From an uncultured Clostridia bacterium (GTDB lineage Bacteria > Bacillota > Clostridia > Christensenellales > Borkfalkiaceae), in contig CALDMH010000183.1 of NCBI GenBank assembly GCA_937915565.1, positions 1-41,500 on the forward strand: a stretch of DNA of 41,500 nt, read 5' to 3'. The position numbers and the translations under genes were made by a program. Shown in pieces: positions 1 through 8,309 of the stretch. The notes beneath the pieces are model-generated. The model made no database searches. It was not told the DNA's origin and saw only the letters and a program-made list of their open reading frames with translations. Every line of letters starts with the position of its first letter. Position 1 is the stretch's first letter.

Positions 1-324
1 CTTTTTATAAAGAGCCATCATTTTTTGCTGATAGAGGTCCTTATTTTTGGCGTACTGCTTTTGCAATTTTTCCAAATCGCCCTTCATAGTCTCCATTTTC
101 AGCGCGTTTTTCTTCATCGAAACACGCGACCAGACGTCCGGGGCTAACGTTATGAGCTTCAAAATAACGGTGAAAAGGATTATGCCGAGACCTACGTCTT
201 TGGCAAAACCGATTATCTTTGCGATAATATCGCAAATCCACTGGTATCTCACCGAAATTTCCTTTATTTCTCCTATCGACGGGATAAGTCCCGTAACGGC
301 GGTAAGTAAATTCGTTAAATACAT
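1..324 (-). CDS. yidC: Membrane protein insertase YidC/Oxa1, N-terminal part (cut by window edge)
   Basis: YidC inserts and folds membrane proteins, alone or with SecYEG. Only the first 108 residues are present; the frame runs open off the left edge. Visible are a hydrophobic stretch that could be a first membrane segment, then a segment reading LFTVILKLITLAPD, and then a charged region typical of the YidC cytoplasmic loop (KMETMKGDLEKLQKQYAKN, then MMALYKK). The ATG at 324-322 follows an AAGGAG ribosome site. It is the last gene of the canonical rpmH-rnpA-yidD-yidC series, about 70 nt after yidD. The N-terminus has no lipobox. Family assignment rests on the loop motif and on synteny. Confidence 0.93.
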   Translation of the reverse strand, partial: MYLTNLLTAVTGLIPSIGEIKEISVRYQWICDIIAKIIGFAKDVGLGIILFTVILKLITLAPDVWSRVSMKKNALKMETMKGDLEKLQKQYAKNKDLYQQKMMALYKK

Positions 325-395
325 TCGACTCCTTGCGATGAAAAAACGAAAAATTTTCCTTATTTTTCGCTCGTCTACGCGGCTTTAATCAATAA

Positions 396-644
396 TCAAT
401 AAAGCCATTTTAGTTTATTTCTGTTGTCCGGAACAGGGTCGAATCCTCCCTTATTAAAGGAATTACACCTTAAAATTCTCCACACGGTGAGAAAAAACCC
501 AACGATAAAGTTATGTTTTTCAAAGGCTTCGATGGCGTAAATACTGCACGTCGGAGTGAAAATACAGCCCGAATTCAATCCGGGCGAAATAACTTTTTTA
601 TAAAATAAAAGAATTTTGATAATTATCCTGTTGATAATTCTCAT
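396..644 (-). CDS. yidD: Membrane protein insertion efficiency factor YidD
   Basis: This is a small membrane-associated protein thought to help YidC-dependent insertion. Its 82 residues match the usual family length. The signature is plain: a basic amphipathic N-terminus (MRIINRIIIKILLFYKK), then VISPG, then a cysteine-containing core, CIFTPTCSIYAIEAFEKHN, and the GGFDPVP motif near the end. The ATG overlaps the rnpA stop (TAATG), so the two are probably translationally coupled. The conserved position between rnpA and yidC supports the call. Confidence 0.95.
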   Translation of the reverse strand: MRIINRIIIKILLFYKKVISPGLNSGCIFTPTCSIYAIEAFEKHNFIVGFFLTVWRILRCNSFNKGGFDPVPDNRNKLKWLY

Positions 645-958
645 TAAAGGTTTTCCTTTCTTTTAAGATAATTCATCTCCGCAACGAACGTTTCAAATTT
701 ATATTCTTCCCTTATTTTAGGCATAATAACCACGCGGTAATTCTTTTTCAAATCCTTAAAAACCTCTCTCGCGCTTGCGCGGAGCAATCTCTTTATTCTG
801 TTTCTTTTAACCGCTTTTCCGTGTTTTTTGCTGACGGAATATCCTATTTTGAAATCGTTCGAGGGAAAATACAGCATTGTAAGCGACTTCGAGTGAACTC
901 TTTTTCCTTTTAAAAAGAGTTTGTCAAAATCGCTTTTTCTTTTCAATCTGTATATCAA
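644..958 (-). CDS. rnpA: Ribonuclease P protein component
   Basis: RnpA is the protein subunit of RNase P, which trims 5' leaders from pre-tRNA. The 104 residues carry the RNR signature, KAVKRNRIKRLLRASAREVF (about residues 48-67), and an early hydrophobic/aromatic strand region (SLTMLYFPSNDFKIGYSVSKK). The start appears to be a TTG at 958-956, preceded by AAAGG; no ATG lies where the conserved N-terminus (YRLKRKSDF) requires one. The gene begins 9 nt after the rpmH stop and overlaps yidD, as in a single ribosomal-protein/RNase P operon. Confidence 0.95.
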   Translation of the reverse strand: MIYRLKRKSDFDKLFLKGKRVHSKSLTMLYFPSNDFKIGYSVSKKHGKAVKRNRIKRLLRASAREVFKDLKKNYRVVIMPKIREEYKFETFVAEMNYLKRKENL

Positions 959-967
959 TTCCTTTTA

Positions 968-1102
968 TCAGTAAGAAAGCTTCTTACGTCCTTTGTTTCT
1001 TCTTCTTTTAAGAACGTTTCTTCCGGACTTCGTAGCCATTCTTTTTCTGAATCCGTGAACCTTATTTCTCGTTCTCTTTTTGGGTTGATAAGTTCTTTTC
1101 AT
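968..1102 (-). CDS. rpmH: 50S ribosomal protein L34
   Basis: L34 is a short, highly basic component of the large ribosomal subunit. The 44-residue frame starts MKRTYQPKKRTRNKVHGF, contains RKRMATKSGRNVLKRRR and ends GRKKLSY, matching the family along its whole length. The ATG at 1102-1100 follows an AAAGGAG site 10 nt upstream. It is the first gene of the leftward rpmH-rnpA-yidD-yidC operon and has its own promoter just past the dnaN stop. Confidence 0.97.
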   Translation of the reverse strand: MKRTYQPKKRTRNKVHGFRKRMATKSGRNVLKRRRNKGRKKLSY

Positions 1103-1182
1103 AATAGTTTTGCTCCTTTATTCAGCTTTCGTTGCTTCTTTATTTTGTTTGTCGGGCTTAAAAATTAACGCCGCCCGATTAA

Positions 1183-1209
1183 ATGTTTAAAACCCCTCGT
1201 TTTAAACAT
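1183..1209 (-). promoter_or_regulatory. Perfect 11-bp hairpin in the rpmH 5' leader
   Basis: ATGTTTAAAAC and GTTTTAAACAT pair perfectly around a 5-nt loop. The hairpin lies 11 nt downstream of the rpmH -10 box, so it would be near the 5' end of the transcript. A second, weaker stem (TCGGGC at 1152-1157 with GCCCGA at 1173-1178) follows in the leader. No U-tract follows the first stem. It could protect the 5' end, act in L34 autoregulation, or be a remnant terminator of dnaN. Confidence 0.55.
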
Positions 1210-1219
1210 ACGCTATAAC

Positions 1220-1248
1220 ATTATAATTTTTTTTTGGTTTATTGTCAA
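1220..1248 (-). promoter_or_regulatory. Sigma-A promoter of the rpmH operon
   Basis: On the minus strand TTGACA (1248-1243), a 17-nt spacer and TATAAT (1225-1220) form a consensus promoter. It lies about 120 nt before the rpmH start and directly after the dnaN stop, so rpmH does not depend on dnaN transcription. Confidence 0.9.
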
Positions 1249-1275
1249 TTATTTGAGTAGGTTTTACCGCTATTT

Positions 1276-2379
1276 TTAATTATTTATTCTTATCGGAAGG
1301 ATAAGATACAAATACTCGTCGCCGGAATAAGGTTTGATTATGCAGGGCGAAATAGAGCTGTTCATACTGATATTCACGAATTCGTCGCCGGCGGCTTTAA
1401 GCGCGTCGCACAGATATTTGGAATTAAACGCGATGCTCACGTCCTTTCCGTCGAGATTTATTATAACGTTTTCGTTTACGTTTCCGCTTTCGGAGTTGGA
1501 TAAAACGTTGATATTGTTATCCTTTATGTCGAGTTTAATAAGGTTTTTATTCTCTTTCGCCACAACCGAAGCTCTTTCGAGGGAGTTGAGGAAAGCGAGC
1601 CTGTTCACTCTCACCGTGGTTAAAAACTCGTTCGGAATAATCTGCTCGTAGTTTATAAATTCGCCCTCTAAAAGCCTCGTTATGAAAACCGTTCCGTCAA
1701 CTTCAATCATAAGACTCTTTTCTTCGGAAACGAACGTTATTTCTTCCTCGTCCCTGTCGAGCAACCTCGAAATTTCGGAAACGGCTCTTGCGGGAACGAC
1801 GAGTTTAAAATCGGAAGAAGAATTTTTAAGTTTTTTCTTCGCGACGGCAAGCCTGAACCCGTCGAGCGCGACGCAGGTTAAAACGTTGTCCTTAACGGAG
1901 AAAAGCTCGCCTTTTAAAATAGGTCTGCTTTCGTCGGTCGAACAAGAGAAAACCGTTTTGTTTATTATATCCTTAAAATCCTTTTGAAGAAGAGAAAACG
2001 CCTTTTCTCTCAAATCTTTCTTTATATTCGGAAATTCGTCTGCGTTAAGCGTGGATAAATAAACTTCGGAAGAACCGTAAATTATTTTAAGTTTACGGTC
2101 GTCGCCGAGCATAAGTTCAACCTGGTCCTCTCCTTCGAGTTTTTTGGTGAATTCGGCGAAAAGTTTCCCGGGGATAACCGTCACTCCCTCCTCTATGGTG
2201 TCCGACCTTATCGTTTTTTCGATGGCAATTTCCATATCCGTTGCGGCTAAGGTAAGTTCGTCGCCCTTAACGGTCATTTTAATCCCTTCGAGAACGGGAT
2301 TGGTGGTTTTTATACTGATTGCCTTTGATACTTTTAAAACCGCGTTCGATAAGTCGCTTCCGTTAACCAAAACTTTCAT
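1276..2379 (-). CDS. dnaN: DNA polymerase III beta sliding clamp
   Basis: DnaN is the ring-shaped processivity clamp that tethers polymerase III to DNA. The 367 residues are close to the usual length of 365-380 and show the three-domain pattern. The N-terminus is MKVLVNGSDLSNAVLKVSKA, followed by TTNPVLEGIKMTVKG. The middle domain has DESRPILKGELF and VALDGFRLAVAKK. The C-terminus ends in YLYLILPIR, the clamp's hydrophobic C-terminal strand. The ATG follows AAAGGAA. Its upstream neighbour should normally be dnaA, but here it is a non-coding origin-like spacer. Confidence 0.97.
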   Translation of the reverse strand: MKVLVNGSDLSNAVLKVSKAISIKTTNPVLEGIKMTVKGDELTLAATDMEIAIEKTIRSDTIEEGVTVIPGKLFAEFTKKLEGEDQVELMLGDDRKLKIIYGSSEVYLSTLNADEFPNIKKDLREKAFSLLQKDFKDIINKTVFSCSTDESRPILKGELFSVKDNVLTCVALDGFRLAVAKKKLKNSSSDFKLVVPARAVSEISRLLDRDEEEITFVSEEKSLMIEVDGTVFITRLLEGEFINYEQIIPNEFLTTVRVNRLAFLNSLERASVVAKENKNLIKLDIKDNNINVLSNSESGNVNENVIINLDGKDVSIAFNSKYLCDALKAAGDEFVNISMNSSISPCIIKPYSGDEYLYLILPIRINN

Positions 2380-2399
2380 AGAGAATTTCCTTTCGTAAT

Positions 2400-2866
2400 T
2401 TATTTGTCTTTCGTTTTTATTATCGTTCCGCCCGCAGGCGATTGATTGATAAATTATTTATTTCTTTATTTTAACAGTATTAGTAATAAGCTTCGGTGAT
2501 TTTGTGGAAAACGCGTTTTTCTTTTTTAAAATCACTTATTTTATCTGCGATTTTAAAAATCTTCCCGTGTTGACAAGGATGGGCATAACCCTGTTTTTAC
2601 GGTTGAAAAAAGGTTAAAAAACCAAAACCCGTGTGGATAAAAATTTAACCGCGGGCGTTTCGGTTTTTTTAACGTTTTATTCCGCACCGCCGCTCACTTA
2701 TACTAATAGGTATATTATATATAATAAACGAAAAAAAATCAACCGATTAGAGAACCGTTTAAGATGAAAAAATAAAAAAAAAAGTTAAAGAAGAATCCCT
2801 ATGAAAAAATTATCGACAAAAATTTGGTTTATATGTGGATAACTTAAAAACTTTATCAACGTAGGG
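2400..2866. other. Candidate chromosomal replication origin (oriC)
   Basis: The spacer lies between divergent dnaN and rsmG and holds no gene. Perfect DnaA boxes (TGTGGATAA on the plus strand) are at 2632-2640 and 2834-2842. One-mismatch boxes are at 2503-2511 (TGTGGAAAA) and 2810-2818 (TTATCGACA). Very AT-rich stretches at 2700-2735 and 2755-2785 could be the unwinding element. The flanking gene set (rpmH, rnpA, yidD, yidC, dnaN, rsmG) is the classical origin neighbourhood, and the adjoining genes are transcribed away from the spacer on both sides. Only four boxes were found by eye; a GC-skew switch has not been computed. Confidence 0.72.
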
Positions 2867-2895
2867 TTGACAACTTTGCTTAATAAATGTAAAAT
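2867..2895 (+). promoter_or_regulatory. Sigma-A promoter of rsmG, placed for a leaderless mRNA
   Basis: TTGACA (2867-2872), a 17-nt spacer and TAAAAT (2890-2895) are followed after 7 nt by ATG at 2903. Transcription would begin at or next to the start codon. No purine-rich ribosome site is visible upstream of any candidate start. Confidence 0.75.
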
Positions 2896-2902
2896 GGCTT
2901 TT

Positions 2903-3592
2903 ATGAATAAGGTTTTTGAAAAGCAAGGAATAATTTTAAGCGAAGAAAAAGAGAGAAAGTTTGAAAAGTTTTGTTCTTTGCTTAAAGAATATAACGAAAA
3001 ATTTAATTTGACTTCCATAAAAGAAGACGACGAAATTTACGAAAAACACTTTTCGGACAGTTTGAAGGGCGAAGAATTTTTCTTTAAAAACGCAAACGTT
3101 ATCGAGATAGGTTCGGGGGGAGGATTTCCGTCCGTTCCGTTGAAAATCGCGAGAGAGGATTTGTCGTTCACTCTTTTGGAAGCCACGGAAAAGAAGTGCG
3201 GATATTTAAAAACGGTGGGGAAAGCCCTTTCTTTCGATAATTTCACCGTAATTTGCGGGCGTGCCGAAGAGTTAGGGAAAGATTCGTCTTATCGCGAAAA
3301 GTTCGATATGGTTACGGCGAGAGCCGTTGCGCGGCTTAACGTTCTTTGCGAATATTGTTTGCCTTTCATAAAAACGGGCGGCTCGTTCGTCGCTTATAAG
3401 GGCGACGCCGAAGAGGAAATAAATGAAGCCTTAAACGCAATTGAAACCCTCGGCGGAAAAATAGTTAAGGTTAAAAATTTCGTTCTTTCCGAAAAATCGG
3501 GAAGAAGAAACGTGATAGTTATAGAGAAAGTTAAAAGCACTCCGAGCGAATATCCGAGGAGCAACGGCGCGATAAAAAAGAAGCCTTTATAA
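2903..3592 (+). CDS. rsmG: 16S rRNA (guanine527-N7)-methyltransferase RsmG
   Basis: RsmG (GidB) methylates G527 of 16S rRNA using S-adenosylmethionine. The 229 residues contain LLKEYNEKFNLTSI near the N-terminus, the SAM-binding loop VIEIGSGGGFPSVPLKI, then LLEATEKKCGYL and VTARAVARLNVL, and the C-terminal YPRSNGAIKKKPL typical of the family. I chose the ATG at 2903 because the promoter -10 box covers 2890-2895, which rules out the ATG at 2894 and the TTG at 2867. It is the rightward gene next to the origin and ends before a bidirectional terminator. Its usual partners (mnmG, mnmE) are not in the window. Confidence 0.94.
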   Translation: MNKVFEKQGIILSEEKERKFEKFCSLLKEYNEKFNLTSIKEDDEIYEKHFSDSLKGEEFFFKNANVIEIGSGGGFPSVPLKIAREDLSFTLLEATEKKCGYLKTVGKALSFDNFTVICGRAEELGKDSSYREKFDMVTARAVARLNVLCEYCLPFIKTGGSFVAYKGDAEEEINEALNAIETLGGKIVKVKNFVLSEKSGRRNVIVIEKVKSTPSEYPRSNGAIKKKPL

Positions 3593-3607
3593 AATTTTAA
3601 TAAAAAG

Positions 3608-3645
3608 AAAAACCACTCGATAATCGACTTATAGAGTGGTTTTTT
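3608..3645. terminator. Bidirectional terminator between rsmG and the lipoprotein gene
   Basis: CCACTC (3613-3618) pairs with GAGTGG (3634-3639), extended by A-tract/T-tract pairing, and T6 follows on the plus strand; the minus strand also ends in a T-rich run. The loop consists almost entirely of one copy of the 14-bp repeat (3621-3634). Confidence 0.88.
3621..3634 (-). repeat. 14-bp repeat CTATAAGTCGATTA, copy 1
   Basis: This is an exact copy lying in the loop of the rsmG terminator. Other exact copies are at 13753, 23708, 25874, 28278, 30009 and 34687. Confidence 0.85.
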
Positions 3646-3690
3646 GATTGTGATTATAAAATTTCGATTAAAAAGTCGAGCCGACTTTTA

Positions 3691-4773
3691 TCAAATAAAC
3701 GAAGCCTTATCGAGTTCGTAAACGAGGAAGCCGGTGTTGAAAATCGTAGGCTGAGCAATCATAACGGGGATATGTCTCGAAGAGTTTTGGTTGGTTTCCG
3801 ATTCGCCTTCGTAACCTTGCGAATAATAAGCTCTCATAAAGGTTTGTCCGGTCGTTCCCGAGGTGGAGAAATCCATTCTTACTACGTTAAACGAGTAATC
3901 GTATCTCGGCGAACCCGCACCGAGGAGTACGTTTTTTAAAGAACAAACGTAAAGATGCTCGTAAGTTGCGGAGTTTTTCTCGGTTGAAGTTCTCGTATAA
4001 ACCGAGCCTACGACGCTTTGAAGTTCGCCCGAAAGAGGTTCGAGAGTTTTGAACGAATAACTCATATTAGCTTCGTGTTTGAAGTTTCTGAACAACAAAA
4101 GCATAAGGTTTATATCGATATAGCCGTTTTTGGCGTAATTTTTAGCTTCAATATCCTTTTTAGCTCTTTCGTAAAACTGCTCGCCGCTCTCGTCGCCTTC
4201 GTGAATTTCGATTTTGGCAACGGCGTTTCCGTCGGCGTAATTTATAGTCGAGGTATAACGGGTTCTCTTGAAATCGTAGCCGTTCTTTGAAGAATAAGGA
4301 ACGGTGTTATCCACGGTTTTAACCGATTTTATAGGGTTAAAGCCTTTGTTTATGCCCTCGAATAATGTTTCGGTTTCGGTTACGTCCGTAAAATCGTGAA
4401 CGTCGCCGGTGGTTTTAACCTCGTAAGAACCGTAAACCGTTAAAGAGGTTTTGTAAAGATAAGTTCCGTCCTCGTTTGCAACGAGAGAGGTTTTATATCT
4501 CGAAGAGAGAGTTTTTCCGTTATCGTCGGTAACGGTAGTCGTTTTAAAACCGAGATAATCGTTTTGTTGAGTTTTATTCCAAAGACCGTCCTTTTCGTCC
4601 ACGGAATAAACTTTATATTCGATAACTTCCTCTTTTCCGACGGGCGTTTCGGAAGCGGTGTTCTGATTCCAGTAAGAACCGGTGAAAGTCGTGGGGGGCG
4701 TGGTTTGCCCGCAACTTGCAAAAGCAAAAAGGGCGAGTGCGCCCGAAATTGCCGCAATAAATTTCTTTTTCAT
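3691..4773 (-). CDS. Unrecognised secreted lipoprotein
   Basis: I do not recognise the family. The 360-residue protein starts with a lipoprotein signal peptide: basic MKKK, a hydrophobic core and the lipobox FASC, giving a mature N-terminal cysteine at residue 21. A Thr/Pro/Ser-rich linker follows. The rest looks like a soluble extracytoplasmic beta-rich domain with repeated Tyr/Thr/Ser strands and no membrane segment. The ATG follows AAGGAG. It is a single gene; its 5' end faces addB divergently and its 3' end shares a terminator with rsmG. It would be a substrate of the Lgt and LspA encoded in this window. Ligand binding or envelope maintenance are possible, but nothing in the sequence decides. 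Confidence 0.85.
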   Translation of the reverse strand: MKKKFIAAISGALALFAFASCGQTTPPTTFTGSYWNQNTASETPVGKEEVIEYKVYSVDEKDGLWNKTQQNDYLGFKTTTVTDDNGKTLSSRYKTSLVANEDGTYLYKTSLTVYGSYEVKTTGDVHDFTDVTETETLFEGINKGFNPIKSVKTVDNTVPYSSKNGYDFKRTRYTSTINYADGNAVAKIEIHEGDESGEQFYERAKKDIEAKNYAKNGYIDINLMLLLFRNFKHEANMSYSFKTLEPLSGELQSVVGSVYTRTSTEKNSATYEHLYVCSLKNVLLGAGSPRYDYSFNVVRMDFSTSGTTGQTFMRAYYSQGYEGESETNQNSSRHIPVMIAQPTIFNTGFLVYELDKASFI

Positions 4774-4928
4774 ATTTTCTCCTTGATTTCCTGAATTTCA
4801 TTCTAACATAAACCGCAAAAAAAAGAAAACAAAAAATTAAAGAAAAACGAATTTTTCACAATATAGTTATGGAAAAGGAAGGCCGTATGTGTTATAATGG
4901 AAATATATTTTAAAAAAAGAGGGATAAA

Positions 4929-7900
4929 ATGGTTTTACACGGAGTTAAAACTTATTACTCGGCGATAAACGCCGCCGCGGAAATCGTTGCGGGGCTCGGC
5001 GTATCTCCTGCGGAAAGAACCGTGGTTTTTTGCGAGGACAAACTTACGCTCTCGATGGAAAAGGCGATAATCGAAAAAATCGGCGGAACTTTTAACGTGG
5101 AAGTTCTCACTTTCGGCAGATATATAAGGAAAAACGGCTCGGTTAAAAACGCTCTCACCAAGGAAAGCGCGGCGATAGTCGTTAAAAAAATTCTCGGCGA
5201 AAAGAAAAAAGAACTCACGGCTTTATCGAGGCTTACCTCTTCCCCGTCGTTCGCGTTTGAAATGAGCGAACTCATCGCGCAGCTTAAATCGGCAAAGGTT
5301 ACGCCCGAAATGATTATCGAAGCGAGCGGAAGCAACGAGAGGAGCGTTAAAGCGAAAATTCACGATATTGCCGTTATTTTTAAGGCCTACGAGGAGTTTT
5401 TGAAAAACAGAGGGCTCACCGACCAGAGCGGAATTCTCGATTCCGCCCCCCTTCTTATCTCCCGCGACGAAAAACTGAAAAAATCCAAGGTAATCATTGC
5501 CGGCTATTCCTCCGTCACCAAGCAAATTTGCGAAATAATAAAAACTCTTAAAAAAACCGCGGCGTCGCTGGACGTTATAGCCGTGCGCGGAGAAAACGAC
5601 GAACTTTACGGAAACGAGTTTTTTAATTTCGTTAAAAATCTGCCGGGCGTAGAAATTAAAGACGGCGATAAAACGGACGATTATTCACCCGAACAACTCG
5701 CTCTTTTAAACGGACTTTTCGACCATCATCGGTTTGCAAAAGCGGGGCTATATAGCGATAAAGTGAATATTTTTGAAGCAAAAAGCGTGAGCGAAGAGGT
5801 GGATTTCATCGCCAAAAGAATAACCTATCTCGTGACGGAAAAGCATTATAGATTTTCCGATTTTTGCCTCGCCGTGGGAAATTTGCCGACTTATTCCTTA
5901 AAGATAAAAAAGACGTTCGACGATTATAAAATACCCTATTTTTCGGACGAAAAACGCTCGGTTTTCACTCACCCGCTCGCAAAACTCACGCTGTCGCTTT
6001 TAAAAGCCGCGGCACGGGGCGGGGATTTGGACGAGATAAAGAAAATCATTCAGAATTCGCTTTTCATTTCGGATAAAAGCGTTGCGGACTCGTTTATAAG
6101 CGAAATAACGAAAAACACCGTCACTTCCAAGCTTTTTCTCGATAAAAGTTTTGCGATTTCGGACGATTTGACGATTATCGCCAAGAGCGAGGTTATAACC
6201 GATTACGTTTTGAAAATCAAACGCAAGGATAAAGCCTCGGAGTACGTTAAAATTCTCGAAAAGTTTTATAAAGCGGCGTTCGTTCGCGAAAACGCGGAGA
6301 AAATCGAGGAAATGCTCGACGAAATGAACGCCGAGGAAGAATCGGCGTTTTTGACTTCCGCGCTCGATAAAGTGATTGCGATAGCTCAAAAAACGGGCGA
6401 GGTTCTGGGAGACGACGAAATTACGCTTGCGGAATTTTCAAAACTCCTCGAAGCGGGTTACAAGGCGTGCGAGGTGCGGCTTATTCCCCAGCTTCTCGAT
6501 TGCGTTTACGCGGCGGAGCTTAAAGATTGCAGGTTTAAAAGATTCCGCTGCCTTTTCGCCGCGGGTTTGAACGGCGAAGTGCCTTACGTCAAAAGCGACA
6601 CAGCTCTTCTTCTCGACAGCGATATTTCGGAATTAAAAGAACTTTCCGTTGAGATAGAGCCTAAAATAAGCGTGGTGAACAAGCGCGAAAAGGAAGCCGC
6701 GGGGCTTGCTTTTTCGTCGTTTGAAGAGGATTTGTTCCTTTCTTACAGCCTGCTTTCGCCCGAGGGGAAGCAAGGGATAAGGAGCGACGTTATAGATTAC
6801 GTTCAGCGTATTTTCTGCGATAAGAACGGCGAACCGTTAAAAGCGTTTAATTCCCTTTCCGTTTTAATCGGCGCGGAAAAGGAAACGGGCGAAAGAAAGG
6901 ACGTTCTCGAAGCCATCGGTTATATGCGTTTACGCCCCGCGTTTTTCTCGCTCGTAAAGGACGCCGATAACTATAAAAACGGGGCTATAAGTTCGTTATC
7001 GGCAGTTTCTGCGTTTTTGGGCGCGCTTAAAGAATACGAAAACGGAGATAAACTCCCCTATGCGGAAATGCTTTTAAAAAAGGCCGACGGGAAGATTCCG
7101 ACGCGTAAAAACGTCCCCGTTTGCAACTATTTCGAGAACGATAAAGTTTCGGCAAGCAAGCTCGAATGTTATTACTCCTGCCCGTATAAATGCTTTATAA
7201 AATACGGACTCGGCGCGACGGATAAAATTACGGGCGACATACGCGCGCTCGATTTCGGAAACGCCCTTCACAACGTTGCGGAAATTTTCGTGCAAAGAAT
7301 GAGCGAAGCCGAAACTGCGGAAGAAGCCGAAAAACTTGCCGAGGAAATAATCGAAGAGGTTCTCTCTTCGCCCGATATAACGAAATTCGCGCGGCGCGGC
7401 GATTTCGCTTACTCGTTAAAGCTCGTTAAAAAAGAGGGCAAAAAACTTTGCGGAAATATTTACGACGAGTTTAAAAACTCCGGATTTCGCTCCGTCGGGC
7501 AGGAAGTTTGGTTCGACGATTGGGCGGAATATAAGGCTTTGCCCGTCAGAACGGCTAAAAACGTTTACAGGCTCAACGGTAAGGCCGACAGGGTTGACAA
7601 ATATAAAAATTACGTCAGGATTATCGATTATAAAACGGGAAAAGTCGACGAAAAGGTTAAGGACGGCAGTTTTTACACCGGAAGAAATATTCAGCTTTAC
7701 CTTTATATGAACGCGTTCGTTAAAAGCGGCGAAGAGCCTGCGGGAGCTTATTATTACGCCGTGAACGATACTTTTAAAAACCCCGAAAGCAAAACCGAAA
7801 AGGCGCGCGTGATGGCGGGCAAAACCCTTGCCACCGACGAAATCGTGAACGCCACCGACAAGAGGTTCGTTGAAAACGGAAAAAGCGAAGTTATCGACGT

Positions 7901-8309
7901 TAAAAAATCCAAGAAGGGAAAATACGGCGGGGAAACCTGCGACGGCGTTGCTTTGCGCGGCTATATGAAATACGCGATGAAACTTGCCGAGCAAGCCGTT
8001 TCGGATATTGAAAGCGGGGTTATCGTTCCTTCGCCTTACGAAAAAGCCTGCGACTACTGCGAGTACGGCGGAATTTGCGGTTTCGACGAGGAAGCCGGCT
8101 ATAAAACGAGAAAGGTCACCGGCGTGACGAAAGATACGATTGTGGAAGCCGCTTACGCAGACAAAAACGAAGAAAAACGTGCCGAAGCGGACGGAAATCA
8201 TAGCGAAACGAATAACGGCGAAACGATAGAAACTAACGGGGGAACGAAAGAAAAACGCCCCGAAACGAATGAAATTAACGGCGAAGGGGGTGAAAAATAT
8301 GGCAAATAA
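4929..8309 (+). CDS. addB: ATP-dependent helicase/nuclease subunit B
   Basis: AddB works with AddA to resect double-strand breaks for RecA loading. The 1126 residues are the family length. The C-terminal third carries the RecB-type nuclease domain: ALDFGNALHNVAEIF (GxxxH), then KADRVDKY and RIIDYKTGK (catalytic Asp/Lys). The cysteines of the Fe-S cluster are present as CYYSC...C just before the domain and CDYCEYGGICGF after it. The N-terminus is a helicase-like fold without a clear Walker A motif. The ATG follows GAGGGA, with TATAAT at 4893-4898 as a likely -10. A charged low-complexity tail of about 70 residues rich in Glu, Asn and Thr follows the cysteine cluster. addA overlaps by 11 nt. 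Confidence 0.95.
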   Translation: MVLHGVKTYYSAINAAAEIVAGLGVSPAERTVVFCEDKLTLSMEKAIIEKIGGTFNVEVLTFGRYIRKNGSVKNALTKESAAIVVKKILGEKKKELTALSRLTSSPSFAFEMSELIAQLKSAKVTPEMIIEASGSNERSVKAKIHDIAVIFKAYEEFLKNRGLTDQSGILDSAPLLISRDEKLKKSKVIIAGYSSVTKQICEIIKTLKKTAASLDVIAVRGENDELYGNEFFNFVKNLPGVEIKDGDKTDDYSPEQLALLNGLFDHHRFAKAGLYSDKVNIFEAKSVSEEVDFIAKRITYLVTEKHYRFSDFCLAVGNLPTYSLKIKKTFDDYKIPYFSDEKRSVFTHPLAKLTLSLLKAAARGGDLDEIKKIIQNSLFISDKSVADSFISEITKNTVTSKLFLDKSFAISDDLTIIAKSEVITDYVLKIKRKDKASEYVKILEKFYKAAFVRENAEKIEEMLDEMNAEEESAFLTSALDKVIAIAQKTGEVLGDDEITLAEFSKLLEAGYKACEVRLIPQLLDCVYAAELKDCRFKRFRCLFAAGLNGEVPYVKSDTALLLDSDISELKELSVEIEPKISVVNKREKEAAGLAFSSFEEDLFLSYSLLSPEGKQGIRSDVIDYVQRIFCDKNGEPLKAFNSLSVLIGAEKETGERKDVLEAIGYMRLRPAFFSLVKDADNYKNGAISSLSAVSAFLGALKEYENGDKLPYAEMLLKKADGKIPTRKNVPVCNYFENDKVSASKLECYYSCPYKCFIKYGLGATDKITGDIRALDFGNALHNVAEIFVQRMSEAETAEEAEKLAEEIIEEVLSSPDITKFARRGDFAYSLKLVKKEGKKLCGNIYDEFKNSGFRSVGQEVWFDDWAEYKALPVRTAKNVYRLNGKADRVDKYKNYVRIIDYKTGKVDEKVKDGSFYTGRNIQLYLYMNAFVKSGEEPAGAYYYAVNDTFKNPESKTEKARVMAGKTLATDEIVNATDKRFVENGKSEVIDVKKSKKGKYGGETCDGVALRGYMKYAMKLAEQAVSDIESGVIVPSPYEKACDYCEYGGICGFDEEAGYKTRKVTGVTKDTIVEAAYADKNEEKRAEADGNHSETNNGETIETNGGTKEKRPETNEINGEGGEKYGK

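Noticed and set aside
2791..2801. GAATCCCTAT near the origin, similar to the end of the hsp20 element
   Set aside because: A 10-bp match to a 29-bp end is expected by chance in a window this size.
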